The translations under genes were made by a program, and so were the position numbers. A stretch of DNA of 64,000 nt from Megaustenia siamemsis (lineage: Eukaryota > Mollusca > Gastropoda > Stylommatophora > Ariophantidae). This document shows, piece by piece, positions 1 through 15,000 of this stretch (its first letter is position 1; each line of letters begins with the position of its first letter). The stretch covers positions 58,131,592-58,195,591 of the forward strand of contig JAVIAB010000101.1 in NCBI GenBank assembly GCA_032433765.1. Direction: 5' to 3'. The notes beneath the pieces were generated by a model. It was not told where the DNA came from, did not search any database, and saw nothing but the letters and a program-made list of their open reading frames with translations.

Positions 1-3000
1 GGTCTCAGATATGGACAGAGACTTCAGTAACACAAGTAACTTTCTGGTCTCAGATATGGACAGAGATTTCAGTAACACAAGTAACTTTCTGGTCTCAGAT
101 ATGGACAGAGATTTCAGTAACACAAGTAACTTTCTGGTCTCAGCTGTGGACAGAGATTTCAGTAACACAAGTAACTTTCTGGTCTCAGCTGTGGACAGAG
201 ACTTCAGTAACACAAGTAACTTTCTGGTCTCAGATGTGGACAGAGACTTCAGTAACACAAGTAACTTTCTGGTCTCAGATGTGGACAAAGATTTCAGTAA
301 CACAAGTAACTTTCTGGTCTCAGATGTGGACAGAGACTTCAGTAACACAAGTAACTTTCTGGTCTCAGATATGGACAGAGATTTCAGTAACACAAGTAAC
401 TTTCTGGTCTCAGATATGGACAGAGACTTCAGTAACACAAGTAACTTTCTGGTCTCAGATATGGACAGAGATTTCAGTAACACAAGTAACTTTCTGGTCT
501 CAGATATGGACAGAGACTTCAGTAACACAAGTAACTTTCGGGTCTCAGCTATGGACAGAGATTTCAGTAACACAAGTAACTTTCTGGTCTCAGCTGTGGA
601 CAGAGACTTCAGTAACACAAGTAACTTTCTGGTCTCAGATGTGGACAGAGACTTCAGTAACACAAGTAACTTTCTGGTCTCAGATGTGGACAGAGACTTC
701 AGTAACACAAGTAACTTTCTGGTCTCAGATGTGGACAGAGACTTCAGTAACACAAGTTACTTTCTGGTCTCAGATATGGACAGAGACTTCAGTAACACAA
801 GTAACTTTCTGGTCTCAGATATGGACAGAGATTTCAGTAACACAAGTAACTTTCTGGTCTCAGATATGGACAGAGACTTCAGTAACACAAGTTACTTTCT
901 GGTCTCAGATATGGACAGAGACTTCAGTAACACAAGTAACTTTCTGGTCTCAGATATGGACAGAGACTTCAGTAACACAAGTTACTTTCTGGTCTCAGAT
1001 ATGGACAGAGACTTCAGTAACACAAGTAACTTTCTGGTCTCAGATATAGACAGACTTCAGTAACACAAGTTACTTTCTGGTCTCAGATGTGGACAGAGAC
1101 TTCAGTAACACAAGTAACTTTCTGGTCTCAGATATGGACAGAGACTTCAGTAACACAAGTTACTTTCTGGTCTCAGATATGGACAGAGATTTCAGTAACA
1201 CAAGTTACTTTCTGGTCTCAGATATGGACAGAGATTTCAGTAACACAAGTTACTTTCTGGTCTCAGATATGGACAGAGATTTCAGTAACACAAGTTACTT
1301 TCTGGTCTCAGATATGGACAGAGATTTCAGTAACACAAGTTACTTTCTGGTCTCAGATATGGACAGAGACTTCAGTAACACAAGTTACTTTCTGGTCTCA
1401 GATATGGACAGAGATTTCAGTAACACAAGTAACTTTCTGGTCTCAGATATGGACAGAGATTTCAGTAACACAAGTTACTTTCTGGTCTCAGATATGGACA
1501 GAGACTTCAGTAACACAAGTTACTTTCTGGTCTCAGATGTGGACAGAGACTTCAGTAACACAAGTAACTTTCTGGTCTCAGATGTGGACAGAGGCTTCAG
1601 TAACACAAGTAACTTTCTGGTCTCAGATATGGACAGAGACTTCAGTAACACAAGTAACTTTCTGGTCTCAGATGTGGACAGAGACTTCAGTAACACAAGT
1701 AACTTTCTGGTCTCAGATGTGGACAGAGACTTGAGTAACACAAGCAACTTTCTGGTCTCAGATATGGACAGAGATTTCAGTAACACAAGTTACTTTCTGG
1801 TCTCAGATATGGACAGAGACTTGAGTAACACAAGCAACTTTCTGGTCTCAGATATGGACAGAGACTTCAGTAACACAAGTAACTTTCTGGTCTCAGATGT
1901 GGACAGAGACTTCAGTAACACAAGTAACTTTCTGGTCTCAGATATAGACAGAGACTTCAGTAACACAAGTTACTTTCTGGTCTCAGATGTGGACAGAGAC
2001 TTCAGTAACACAAGTAACTTTCTGGTCTCAGATGTGGACAGAGGCTTCAGTAACACAAGTAACTTTCTGGTCTCAGATGTGGACAGAGGCTTCAGTAACA
2101 CAAGTAACTTTCTGGTCTCAGATATGGACAGAGACTTCAGTAACACAAGTAACTTTCTGGTCTCAGATATGGACAGAGACTTCAGTAACACAAGTAACTT
2201 TCTAGTCTCAGATGTGGACAGAGATTTCAGTAACACAAGTAACTTTCTGGTCTCAGATGTGGACAGAGACTTCAGTAACACAAGTAACTTTCTGGTCTCA
2301 GATGTGGACAGAGACTTCAGTAACACAAGTAACTTTCTGGTCTCAGATATGGACAGAGACTTCAGTAACACAAGTAACTTTCTGGTCTCAGATATGGACA
2401 GAGACTTCAGTAACACAAGTAACTTTCTGGTCTCAGATATGGACAGAGATTTCAGTAACACAAGTAACTTTCTGGTCTCAGATATGGACAGACTTCAGTA
2501 ACACAAGTTACTTTCTGGTCTCAGATGTGGACAGAGACGTCAGTAACACAAGTAACTTTCTGGTCTCAGATATGGACAGAGACTTCAGTAACACAAGTTA
2601 CTTTCTGGTCTCAGATATGGACAGAGATTTCAGTAACACAAGTTACTTTCTGGTCTCAGATGTGGACAGAGACTTCAGTAACACAAGTAACTTTCTGGTC
2701 TCAGATGTGGACAGAGACTTCAGTAACACAAGTAACTTTCTGGTCTCAGATGTGGACAGAGACTTCAGTAACACAAGTAACTTTCTGGTCTCAGATGTGG
2801 ACAGAGATTTCAGTAACACAAGTAACTTTCTGGTCTCAGATATGGACAGAGATTTCAGTAACACAAGTAACTTTCTGGTCTCAGATATGGACAGAGATTT
2901 CAGTAACACAAGTAACTTTCTGGTCTCAGATATGGACAGAGATTTCAGTAACACAAGTAACTTTCTGGTCTCAGATATGGACAGAGATTTCAGTAACACA

Positions 3001-6000
3001 AGTTACTTTCTGGTCTCAGATGTGGACAGAGACTTGAGTAACACAAGGAACTTTCTGGTCTCAGATATGGACAGAGACTTGAGTAACACAAGCAACTTTC
3101 TGGTCTCAGATATGGACAGAGACTTCAGTAACACAAGTAACTTTCTGGTCTCAGATGTGGACAGAGACTTCAGTAACACAAGTAACTTTCTGGTCTCAGA
3201 TATAGACAGAGACTTCAGTAACACAAGTTACTTTCTGGTCTCAGATGTGGACAGAGACTTCAGTAACACAAGTAACTTTCTGGTCTCAGATGTGGACAGA
3301 GACTTCAGTAACACAAGTAACTTTCTGGTCTCAGATATGGACAGAGACTTCAGTAACAAAAGTAACTTTCTGGTCTCAGATATGGACAGAGACTTCAGTA
3401 ACACAAGTAACTTTCTGGTCTCAGATGTGGACAGAGATTTCAGTAACACAAATAACTTTCTGGTCTCAGATGTGGACAGAGACTTCAGTAACACAAGTAA
3501 CTTTCTGGTCTCAGATGTGGACAGAGACTTCAGTAACACAAGTAACTTTCTGGTCTCAGATATGGACAGAGACTTCAGTAACACAAGTAACTTTCTGGTC
3601 TCAGATATGGACAGAGACTTCAGTAACACAAGTAACTTTCTGGTCTCAGATATGGACAGAGACTTCAGTAACGCAAGTTACTTTCTGGTCTCAGATATGG
3701 ACAGAGACTTCAGTAACACAAGTAACTTTCTGGTCTCAGATATGGACAGAGACTTCAGTAACACAAGTTACTTTCTGGTCTCAGATATGGACAGAGACTT
3801 CAGTAACACAAGTTACTTTCTGGTCTCAGATGTGGACAGAGACTTCAGTAACACAAGTAACTTTCTGGTCTCAGATATGGACAGAGACTTCAGTAACACA
3901 AGTTACTTTCTGGTCTCAGATATGGACAGAGACTTCAGTAACACAAGTAACTTTCTGGTCTCAGATGTGGACAGAGACTTCAGTAACACAAGTAACTTTC
4001 TGGTCTCAGATGTGGACAGAGACTTGAGTAACACAAGTAACTTTCTGGTCTCAGATATGGACAGAGATTTCAGTAACACAAGTAACTTTCTGGTCTCAGA
4101 TATGGACAGAGACTTGAGTAACACAAGTAACTTTCTGGTCTCAGATGTGGACAGAGACTTGAGTAACACAAGTAACTTTCTGGTCTCAGATATGGACAGA
4201 GACTTGAGTAACACAAGTAACTTTCTGGTCTCAGATATGGACAGAGACTTGAGTAACACAAGTAACTTTCTGGTCTCAGATATGGACAGAGACTTGAGTA
4301 ACACAAGTAACTTTCTGGTCTCAGATATGGACAGAGACTTGAGTAACACAAGTAACTTTCTGGTCTCAGATATGGACAGAGACTTGAGTAACACAAGTAA
4401 CTTTCTGGTCTCAGATATGGACAGAGACTTGAGTAACACAAGTAACTTTCTGGTCTCAGATATGGACAGAGACATCAGTAACACAAGTAACTTTCTGGTC
4501 TCAGCTGTGGACAGAGACTTCAGTAACAGAAGTTACTTTCTGGTCTCAGATATGGACAGAGATTTCAGTAACACAAGTAACTTTCTGGTCTCAGATATGG
4601 ACAGAGACTTCAGTAACACAAGTAACTTTCTGGTCTCAGATATGGACAGAGATTTCAGTAACACAAGTAACTTTCTGGTCTCAGATATGGACAGAGATTT
4701 CAGTAACACAAGTAACTTTCTGGTCTCAGCTGTGGACAGAGATTTCAGTAACACAAGTAACTTTCTGGTCTCAGCTGTGGACAGAGACTTCAGTAACACA
4801 AGTAACTTTCTGGTCTCAGATGTGGACAGAGACTTCAGTAACACAAGTAACTTTCTGGTCTCAGATGTGGACAGAGATTTCAGTAACACAAGTAACTTTC
4901 TGGTCTCAGATGTGGACAGAGACTTCAGTAACACAAGTAACTTTCTGGTCTCAGATATGGACAGAGATTTCAGTAACACAAGTAACTTTCTGGTCTCAGA
5001 TATGGACAGAGACTTGAGTAACACAAGTAACTTTCTGGTCTCAGATATGGACAGAGATTTCAGTAACACAAGTAACTTTCTGGTCTCAGATATGGACAGA
5101 GACTTCAGTAACACAAGTAACTTTCTGGTCTCAGCTATGGACAGAGATTTCAGTAACACAAGTAACTTTCTGGTCTCAGCTGTGGACAGAGACTTCAGTA
5201 ACACAAGTAACTTTCTGGTCTCAGATGTGGACAGAGACTTGAGTAACACAAGTAACTTTCTGGTCTCAGATGTGGACAGAGACTTCAGTAACACAAGTAA
5301 CTTTCTGGTCTCAGATGTGGACAGAGACTTCAGTAACACAAGTAACTTTCTGGTCTCAGATGTGGACAGAGACTTCAGTAACACAAGTTACTTTCTGGTC
5401 TCAGATATGGACAGAGACTTCAGTAACACAAGTAACTTTCTGGTCTCAGATATGGACAGAGATTTCAGTAACACAAGTAACTTTCTGGTCTCAGATATGG
5501 ACAGAGACTTCAGTAACACAAGTTACTTTCTGGTCTCAGATATGGACAGAGACTTCAGTAACACAAGTAACTTTCTGGTCTCAGATATGGACAGAGACTT
5601 CAGTAACACAAGTAACTTTCTGGTCTCAGATATAGACAGACTTCAGTAACACAAGTTACTTTCTGGTCTCAGATGTGGACAGAGACTTCAGTAACACAAG
5701 TAACTTTCTGGTCTCAGATATGGACAGAGACTTCAGTAACACAAGTTACTTTCTGGTCTCAGATATGGACAGAGATTTCAGTAACACAAGTTACTTTCTG
5801 GTCTCAGATATGGACAGAGATTTCAGTAACACAAGTTACTTTCTGGTCTCAGATATGGACAGAGATTTCAGTAACACAAGTTACTTTCTGGTCTCAGATA
5901 TGGACAGAGATTTCAGTAACACAAGTTACTTTCTGGTCTCAGATATGGACAGAGACTTCAGTAACACAAGTTACTTTCTGGTCTCAGATATGGACAGAGA

Positions 6001-9000
6001 TTTCAGTAACACAAGTAACTTTCTGGTCTCAGATATGGACAGAGATTTCAGTAACACAAGTTACTTTCTGGTCTCAGATATGGACAGAGACTTCAGTAAC
6101 ACAAGTTACTTTCTGGTCTCAGATGTGGACAGAGACTTCAGTAACACAAGTAACTTTCTGGTCTCAGATGTGGACAGAGGCTTCAGTAACACAAGTAACT
6201 TTCTGGTCTCAGATATGGACAGAGACTTCAGTAACACAAGTAACTTTCTGGTCTCAGATATGGACAGAGATTTCAGTAACACAAGTAACTTTCTGGTCTC
6301 AGATATGGACAGAGATTTCAGTAACACAAGTAACTTTCTGGTCTCAGCTGTGGACAGAGATTTCAGTAACACAAGTAACTTTCTGGTCTCAGCTGTGGAC
6401 AGAGACTTCAGTAACACAAGTAACTTTCTGGTCTCAGATGTGGACAGAGACTTCAGTAACACAAGTAACTTTCTGGTCTCAGATGTGGACAGAGATTTCA
6501 GTAACACAAGTAACTTTCTGGTCTCAGATGTGGACAGAGACTTCAGTAACACAAGTAACTTTCTGGTCTCAGATATGGACAGAGATTTCAGTAACACAAG
6601 TAACTTTCTGGTCTCAGATATGGACAGAGACTTGAGTAACACAAGTAACTTTCTGGTCTCAGATATGGACAGAGATTTCAGTAACACAAGTAACTTTCTG
6701 GTCTCAGATATGGACAGAGACTTCAGTAACACAAGTAACTTTCTGGTCTCAGCTATGGACAGAGATTTCAGTAACACAAGTAACTTTCTGGTCTCAGCTG
6801 TGGACAGAGACTTCAGTAACACAAGTAACTTTCTGGTCTCAGATGTGGACAGAGACTTGAGTAACACAAGTAACTTTCTGGTCTCAGATGTGGACAGAGA
6901 CTTGAGTAACACAAGTAACTTTCTGGTCTCAGATGTGGACAGAGACTTCAGTAACACAAGTAACTTTCTGGTCTCAGATGTGGACAGAGACTTCAGTAAC
7001 ACAAGTTACTTTCTGGTCTCAGATATGGACAGAGACTTCAGTAACACAAGTAACTTTCTGGTCTCAGATATGGACAGAGATTTCAGTAACACAAGTAACT
7101 TTCTGGTCTCAGATATGGACAGAGACTTCAGTAACACAAGTTACTTTCTGGTCTCAGATATGGACAGAGACTTCAGTAACACAAGTAACTTTCTGGTCTC
7201 AGATATGGACAGAGACTTCAGTAACACAAGTAACTTTCTGGTCTCAGATATAGACAGACTTCAGTAACACAAGTTACTTTCTGGTCTCAGATGTGGACAG
7301 AGACTTCAGTAACACAAGTAACTTTCTGGTCTCAGATATGGACAGAGACTTCAGTAACACAAGTTACTTTCTGGTCTCAGATATGGACAGAGATTTCAGT
7401 AACACAAGTTACTTTCTGGTCTCAGATATGGACAGAGATTTCAGTAACACAAGTTACTTTCTGGTCTCAGATATGGACAGAGATTTCAGTAACACAAGTT
7501 ACTTTCTGGTCTCAGATATGGACAGAGATTTCAGTAACACAAGTTACTTTCTGGTCTCAGATATGGACAGAGACTTCAGTAACACAAGTTACTTTCTGGT
7601 CTCAGATATGGACAGAGATTTCAGTAACACAAGTAACTTTCTGGTCTCAGATATGGACAGAGATTTCAGTAACACAAGTTACTTTCTGGTCTCAGATATG
7701 GACAGAGACTTCAGTAACACAAGTTACTTTCTGGTCTCAGATGTGGACAGAGACTTCAGTAACACAAGTAACTTTCTGGTCTCAGATGTGGACAGAGGCT
7801 TCAGTAACACAAGTAACTTTCTGGTCTCAGATATGGACAGAGACTTCAGTAACACAAGTAACTTTCTGGTCTCAGATGTGGACAGAGACTTCAGTAACAC
7901 AAGTAACTTTCTGGTCTCAGATGTGGACAGAGACTTGAGTAACACAAGTAACTTTCTGGTCTCAGATATGGACAGAGATTTCAGTAACACAAGTTACTTT
8001 CTGGTCTCAGATATGGACAGAGACTTGAGTAACACAAGCAACTTTCTGGTCTCAGATATGGACAGAGACTTCAGTAACACAAGTAACTTTCTGGTCTCAG
8101 ATGTGGACAGAGACTTCAGTAACACAAGTAACTTTCTGGTCTCAGATATAGACAGAGACTTCAGTAACACAAGTTACTTTCTGGTCTCAGATGTGGACAG
8201 AGACTTCAGTAACACAAGTAACTTTCTGGTCTCAGATGTGGACAGAGACTTCAGTAACACAAGTAACTTTCTGGTCTCAGATATGGACAGAGACTTCAGT
8301 AACACAAGTAACTTTCTGGTCTCAGATGTGGACAGAGACTTCAGTAACACAAGTAACTTTCTGGTCTCAGATGTGGACAGAGATTTCAGTAACACAAGTA
8401 ACTTTCTGGTCTCAGATGTGGACAGAGACTTCAGTAACACAAGTAACTTTCTGGTCTCAGATATGGACAGAGACTTCAGTAACACAAGTAACTTTCTGGT
8501 CTCAGATATGGACAGAGACTTCAGTAACACAAGTAACTTTCTGGTCTCAGATATGGACAGAGACTTCAGTAACACAAGTTACTTTCTGGTCTCAGATATG
8601 GACAGAGACTTCAGTAACACAAGTAACTTTCTGGTCTCAGATATGGACAGAGACTTCAGTAACACAAGTTACTTTCTGGTCTCAGATGTGGACAGAGACT
8701 TCAGTAACACAAGTAACTTTCTGGTCTCAGATGTGGACAGAGACTTCAGTAACACAAGTAACTTTCTGGTCTCAGATGTGGACAGAGACTTGAGTAACAC
8801 AAGTAACTTTCTGGTCTCAGATGTGGACAGAGATTTCAGTAACACAAGTAACTTTCTGGTCTCAGATATGGACAGAGACTTGAGTAACACAAGTAACTTT
8901 CTGGTCTCAGATGTAGACAGAGACTTGAGTAACACAAGTAACTTTCTGGTCTCAGATATGGACAGAGACTTGAGTAACACAAGTAACTTTCTGGTCTCAG

Positions 9001-12000
9001 ATATGGACAGAGACTTGAGTAACACAAGTAACTTTCTGGTCTCAGATATGGACAGAGACTTGAGTAACACAAGTAACTTTCTGGTCTCAGATATGGACAG
9101 AGACTTGAGTAACACAAGTAACTTTCTGGTCTCAGATATGGACAGAGACTTCAGTAACACAAGTAACTTTCTGGTCTCAGATATGGACAGAGACTTGAGT
9201 AACACAAGTAACTTTCTGGTCTCAGATGTGGACAGAGACTTCAGTAACACAAGTACTTTCTGGTCTCAGATATGGACAGAGACTTCAGTAACACAAGTAA
9301 CTTTCTGGTCTCAGCTATGGACAGAGACTTCAGTAACACAAGTAACTTTCTGGTCTCAGATATGGACAGAGACTTCAGTAACACAAGTAACTTTCTGGTC
9401 TCAGATATGGACAGAGATTTCAGTAACACAAGTAACTTTCTGGTCTCAGATATGGACAGAGACTTCAGTAACACAAGTAACTTTCTGGTCTCAGCTATGG
9501 ACAGAGATTTCAGTAACACAAGTAACTTTCTGGTCTCAGATGTGGACAGAGACTTCAGTAACACAAGTTACTTTCTGGTCTCAGATATGGACAGAGATTT
9601 CAGTAACACAAGTTACTTTCTGGTCTCAGATATGGACAGAGATTTCAGTAACACAAGTTACTTTCTGGTCTCAGATATGGACAGAGATTTCAGTAACACA
9701 AGTTACTTTCTGGTCTCAGATATGGACAGAGATTTCAGTAACACAAGTTACTTTCTGGTCTCAGATATGGACAGAGACTTCAGTAACACAAGTTACTTTC
9801 TGGTCTCAGATATGGACAGAGATTTCAGTAACACAAGTAACTTTCTGGTCTCAGATATGGACAGAGATTTCAGTAACACAAGTTACTTTCTGGTCTCAGA
9901 TATGGACAGAGACTTCAGTAACACAAGTTACTTTCTGGTCTCAGATGTGGACAGAGACTTCAGTAACACAAGTAACTTTCTGGTCTCAGATGTGGACAGA
10001 GGCTTCAGTAACACAAGTAACTTTCTGGTCTCAGATATGGACAGAGACTTCAGTAACACAAGTAACTTTCTGGTCTCAGATGTGGACAGAGACTTCAGTA
10101 ACACAAGTAACTTTCTGGTCTCAGATGTGGACAGAGACTTGAGTAACACAAGTAACTTTCTGGTCTCAGATATGGACAGAGATTTCAGTAACACAAGTTA
10201 CTTTCTGGTCTCAGATATGGACAGAGACTTGAGTAACACAAGCAACTTTCTGGTCTCAGATATGGACAGAGACTTCAGTAACACAAGTAACTTTCTGGTC
10301 TCAGATGTGGACAGAGACTTCAGTAACACAAGTAACTTTCTGGTCTCAGATATAGACAGAGACTTCAGTAACACAAGTTACTTTCTGGTCTCAGATGTGG
10401 ACAGAGACTTCAGTAACACAAGTAACTTTCTGGTCTCAGATGTGGACAGAGGCTTCAGTAACACAAGTAACTTTCTGGTCTCAGATATGGACAGAGACTT
10501 CAGTAACACAAGTAACTTTCTGGTCTCAGATATGGACAGAGACTTCAGTAACACAAGTAACTTTCTAGTCTCAGATGTGGACAGAGATTTCAGTAACACA
10601 AGTAACTTTCTGGTCTCAGATGTGGACAGAGACTTCAGTAACACAAGTAACTTTCTGGTCTCAGATGTGGACAGAGACTTCAGTAACACAAGTAACTTTC
10701 TGGTCTCAGATATGGACAGAGACTTCAGTAACACAAGTAACTTTCTGGTCTCAGATATGGACAGAGACTTCAGTAACACAAGTAACTTTCTGGTCTCAGA
10801 TATGGACAGAGACTTCAGTAACGCAAGTTACTTTCTGGTCTCAGATATGGACAGAGACTTCAGTAACACAAGTAACTTTCTGGTCTCAGATATGGACAGA
10901 GACTTCAGTAACACAAGTTACTTTCTGGTCTCAGATGTGGACAGAGACTTCAGTAACACAAGTAACTTTCTGGTCTCAGATGTGGACAGAGACTTCAGTA
11001 ACACAAGTAACTTTCTGGTCTCAGATGTGGACAGAGACTTGAGTAACACAAGTAACTTTCTGGTCTCAGATGTGGACAGAGATTTCAGTAACACAAGTAA
11101 CTTTCTGGTCTCAGATGTGGACAGAGACTTGAGTAACACAAGTAACTTTCTGGTCTCAGATGTGGACAGAGACTTGAGTAACACAAGTAACTTTCTGGTC
11201 TCAGATATGGACAGAGACTTGAGTAACACAAGTAACTTTCTGGTCTCAGATATGGACAGAGACTTGAGTAACACAAGTAACTTTCTGGTCTCAGATATGG
11301 ACAGAGACTTGAGTAACACAAGTAACTTTCTGGTCTCAGATATGGACAGAGACTTGAGTAACACAAGTAACTTTCTGGTCTCAGATATGGACAGAGACTT
11401 GAGTAACACAAGTAACTTTCTGGTCTCAGATATGGACAGAGACTTGAGTAACACAAGTAACTTTCTGGTCTCAGATGTGGACAGAGACTTCAGTAACACA
11501 AGTTACTTTCTGGTCTCAGATATGGACAGAGACTTCAGTAACACAAGTAACTTTCTGGTCTCAGCTATGGACAGAGACTTCAGTAACACAAGTAACTTTC
11601 TGGTCTCAGATATGGACAGAGACTTCAGTAACACAAGTAACTTTCTGGTCTCAGATATGGACAGAGATTTCAGTAACACAAGTAACTTTCTGGTCTCAGA
11701 TATGGACAGAGACTTCAGTAACACAAGTAACTTTCTGGTCTCAGCTATGGACAGAGATTTCAGTAACACAAGTAACTTTCTGGTCTCAGATGTGGACAGA
11801 GACTTCAGTAACACAAGTAACTTTCTGGTCTCAGATATGGACAGAGATTTCAGTAACACAAGTAACTTTCTGGTCTCAGATATGGACAGAGACTTCAGTA
11901 ACACAAGTAACTTTCTGGTCTCAGCTGTGGACAGAGATTTCAGTAACACAAGTAACTTTCTGGTCTCAGCTGTGGACAGAGACTTCAGTAACACAAGTAA

Positions 12001-15000
12001 CTTTCTGGTCTCAGATGTGGACAGAGACTTCAGTAACACAAGTAACTTTCTGGTCTCAGATGTGGACAGAGATTTCAGTAACACAAGTAACTTTCTGGTC
12101 TCAGATGTGGACAGAGACTTCAGTAACACAAGTTACTTTCTGGTCTCAGATATGGACAGAGATTTCAGTAACACAAGTAACTTTCTGGTCTCAGATATGG
12201 ACAGAGACTTCAGTAACACAAGTAACTTTCTGGTCTCAGATATGGACAGAGATTTCAGTAACACAAGTAACTTTCTGGTCTCAGATATGGACAGAGACTT
12301 CAGTAACACAAGTAACTTTCTGGTCTCAGCTATGGACAGAGATTTCAGTAACACAAGTAACTTTCTGGTCTCAGCTGTGGACAGAGACTTCAGTAACACA
12401 AGTAACTTTCTGGTCTCAGATGTGGACAGAGACTTCAGTAACACAAGTAACTTTCTGGTCTCAGATGTGGACAGAGACTTCAGTAACACAAGTAACTTTC
12501 TGGTCTCAGATGTGGACAGAGACTTCAGTAACACAAGTTACTTTCTGGTCTCAGATATGGACAGAGACTTGAGTAACACAAGTAACTTTCTGGTCTCAGA
12601 TATGGACAGAGATTTCAGTAACACAAGTAACTTTCTGGTCTCAGATGTGGACAGAGACTTCAGTAACACAAGTTACTTTCTGGTCTCAGATATGGACAGA
12701 GACTTCAGTAACACAAGTTACTTTCTGGTCTCAGATATGGACAGAGACTTCAGTAACACAAGTAACTTTCTGGTCTCAGATATAGACAGACTTCAGTAAC
12801 ACAAGTTACTTTCTGGTCTCAGATGTGGACAGAGACTTCAGTAACACAAGTAACTTTCTGGTCTCAGATATGGACAGAGACTTCAGTAACACAAGTTACT
12901 TTCTGGTCTCAGATATGGACAGAGATTTCAGTAACACAAGTTACTTTCTGGTCTCAGATATGGACAGAGATTTCAGTAACACAAGTTACTTTCTGGTCTC
13001 AGATATGGACAGAGATTTCAGTAACACAAGTTACTTTCTGGTCTCAGATATGGACAGAGATTTCAGTAACACAAGTTACTTTCTGGTCTCAGATATGGAC
13101 AGAGACTTCAGTAACACAAGTTACTTTCTGGTCTCAGATATGGACAGAGATTTCAGTAACACAAGTTACTTTCTGGTCTCAGATATGGACAGAGATTTCA
13201 GTAACACAAGTAACTTTCTGGTCTCAGATATGGACAGAGACTTCAGTAACACAAGTAACTTTCTGGTCTCAGATATGGACAGAGACTTCAGTAACACAAG
13301 TAACTTTCTAGTCTCAGATGTGGACAGAGATTTCAGTAACACAAGTAACTTTCTGGTCTCAGATGTGGACAGAGACTTCAGTAACACAAGTAACTTTCTG
13401 GTCTCAGATGTGGACAGAGACTTCAGTAACACAAGTAACTTTCTGGTCTCAGATATGGACAGAGACTTGAGTAACACAAGTAACTTTCTGGTCTCAGATA
13501 TGGACAGAGACTTCAGTAACACAAGTAACTTTCTGGTCTCAGATATGGACAGAGACTTCAGTAACGCAAGTTACTTTCTGGTCTCAGATATGGACAGAGA
13601 CTTCAGTAACACAAGTAACTTTCTGGTCTCAGATATGGACAGAGACTTCAGTAACACAAGTTACTTTCTGGTCTCAGATGTGGACAGAGACTTCAGTAAC
13701 ACAAGTAACTTTCTGGTCTCAGATGTGGACAGAGACTTGAGTAACACAAGTAACTTTCTGGTCTCAGATGTGGACAGAGACTTGAGTAACACAAGTAACT
13801 TTCTGGTCTCAGATATGGACAGAGACTTGAGTAACACAAGTAACTTTCTGGTCTCAGATATGGACAGAGACTTGAGTAACACAAGTAACTTTCTGGTCTC
13901 AGATATGGACAGAGACTTGAGTAACACAAGTAACTTTCTGGTCTCAGATATGGACAGAGACTTGAGTAACACAAGTAACTTTCTGGTCTCAGATGTGGAC
14001 AGAGACTTGAGTAACACAAGTAACTTTCTGGTCTCAGATGTGGACAGAGACTTGAGTAACACAAGTAACTTTCTGGTCTCAGATGTGGACAGAGACTTCA
14101 GTAACACAAGTAACTTTCTGGTCTCAGATATGGACAGAGACTTCAGTAACACAAGTAACTTTCTGGTCTCAGATATGGACAGAGACTTCAGTAACACAAG
14201 TAACTTTCTGGTCTCAGATATGGACAGAGACTTCAGTAACACAAGTAACTTTCTGGTCTCAGATATGGACAGAGATTTCAGTAACACAAGTAACTTTCTG
14301 GTCTCAGATATGGACAGAGACTTCAGTAACACAAGTAACTTTCTGGTCTCAGCTATGGACAGAGATTTCAGTAACACAAGTAACTTTCTGGTCTCAGCTG
14401 TGGACAGAGACTTCAGTAACACAAGTAACTTTCTGGTCTCAGATGTGGACAGAGACTTCAGTAACACAAGTAACTTTCTGGTCTCAGATGTGGACAGAGA
14501 CTTCAGTAACACAAGTAACTTTCTGGTCTCAGATGTGGACAGAGACTTCAGTAACACAAGTTACTTTCTGGTCTCAGATATGGACAGAGACTTCAGTAAC
14601 ACAAGTAACTTTCTGGTCTCAGATATGGACAGAGATTTCAGTAACACAAGTAACTTTCTGGTCTCAGATATGGACAGAGACTTCAGTAACACAAGTTACT
14701 TTCTGGTCTCAGATATGGACAGAGACTTCAGTAACACAAGTAACTTTCTGGTCTCAGATATGGACAGAGACTTCAGTAACACAAGTTACTTTCTGGTCTC
14801 AGATATGGACAGAGACTTCAGTAACACAAGTAACTTTCTGGTCTCAGATATAGACAGACTTCAGTAACACAAGTTACTTTCTGGTCTCAGATGTGGACAG
14901 AGACTTCAGTAACACAAGTAACTTTCTGGTCTCAGATATGGACAGAGACTTCAGTAACACAAGTTACTTTCTGGTCTCAGATATGGACAGAGATTTCAGT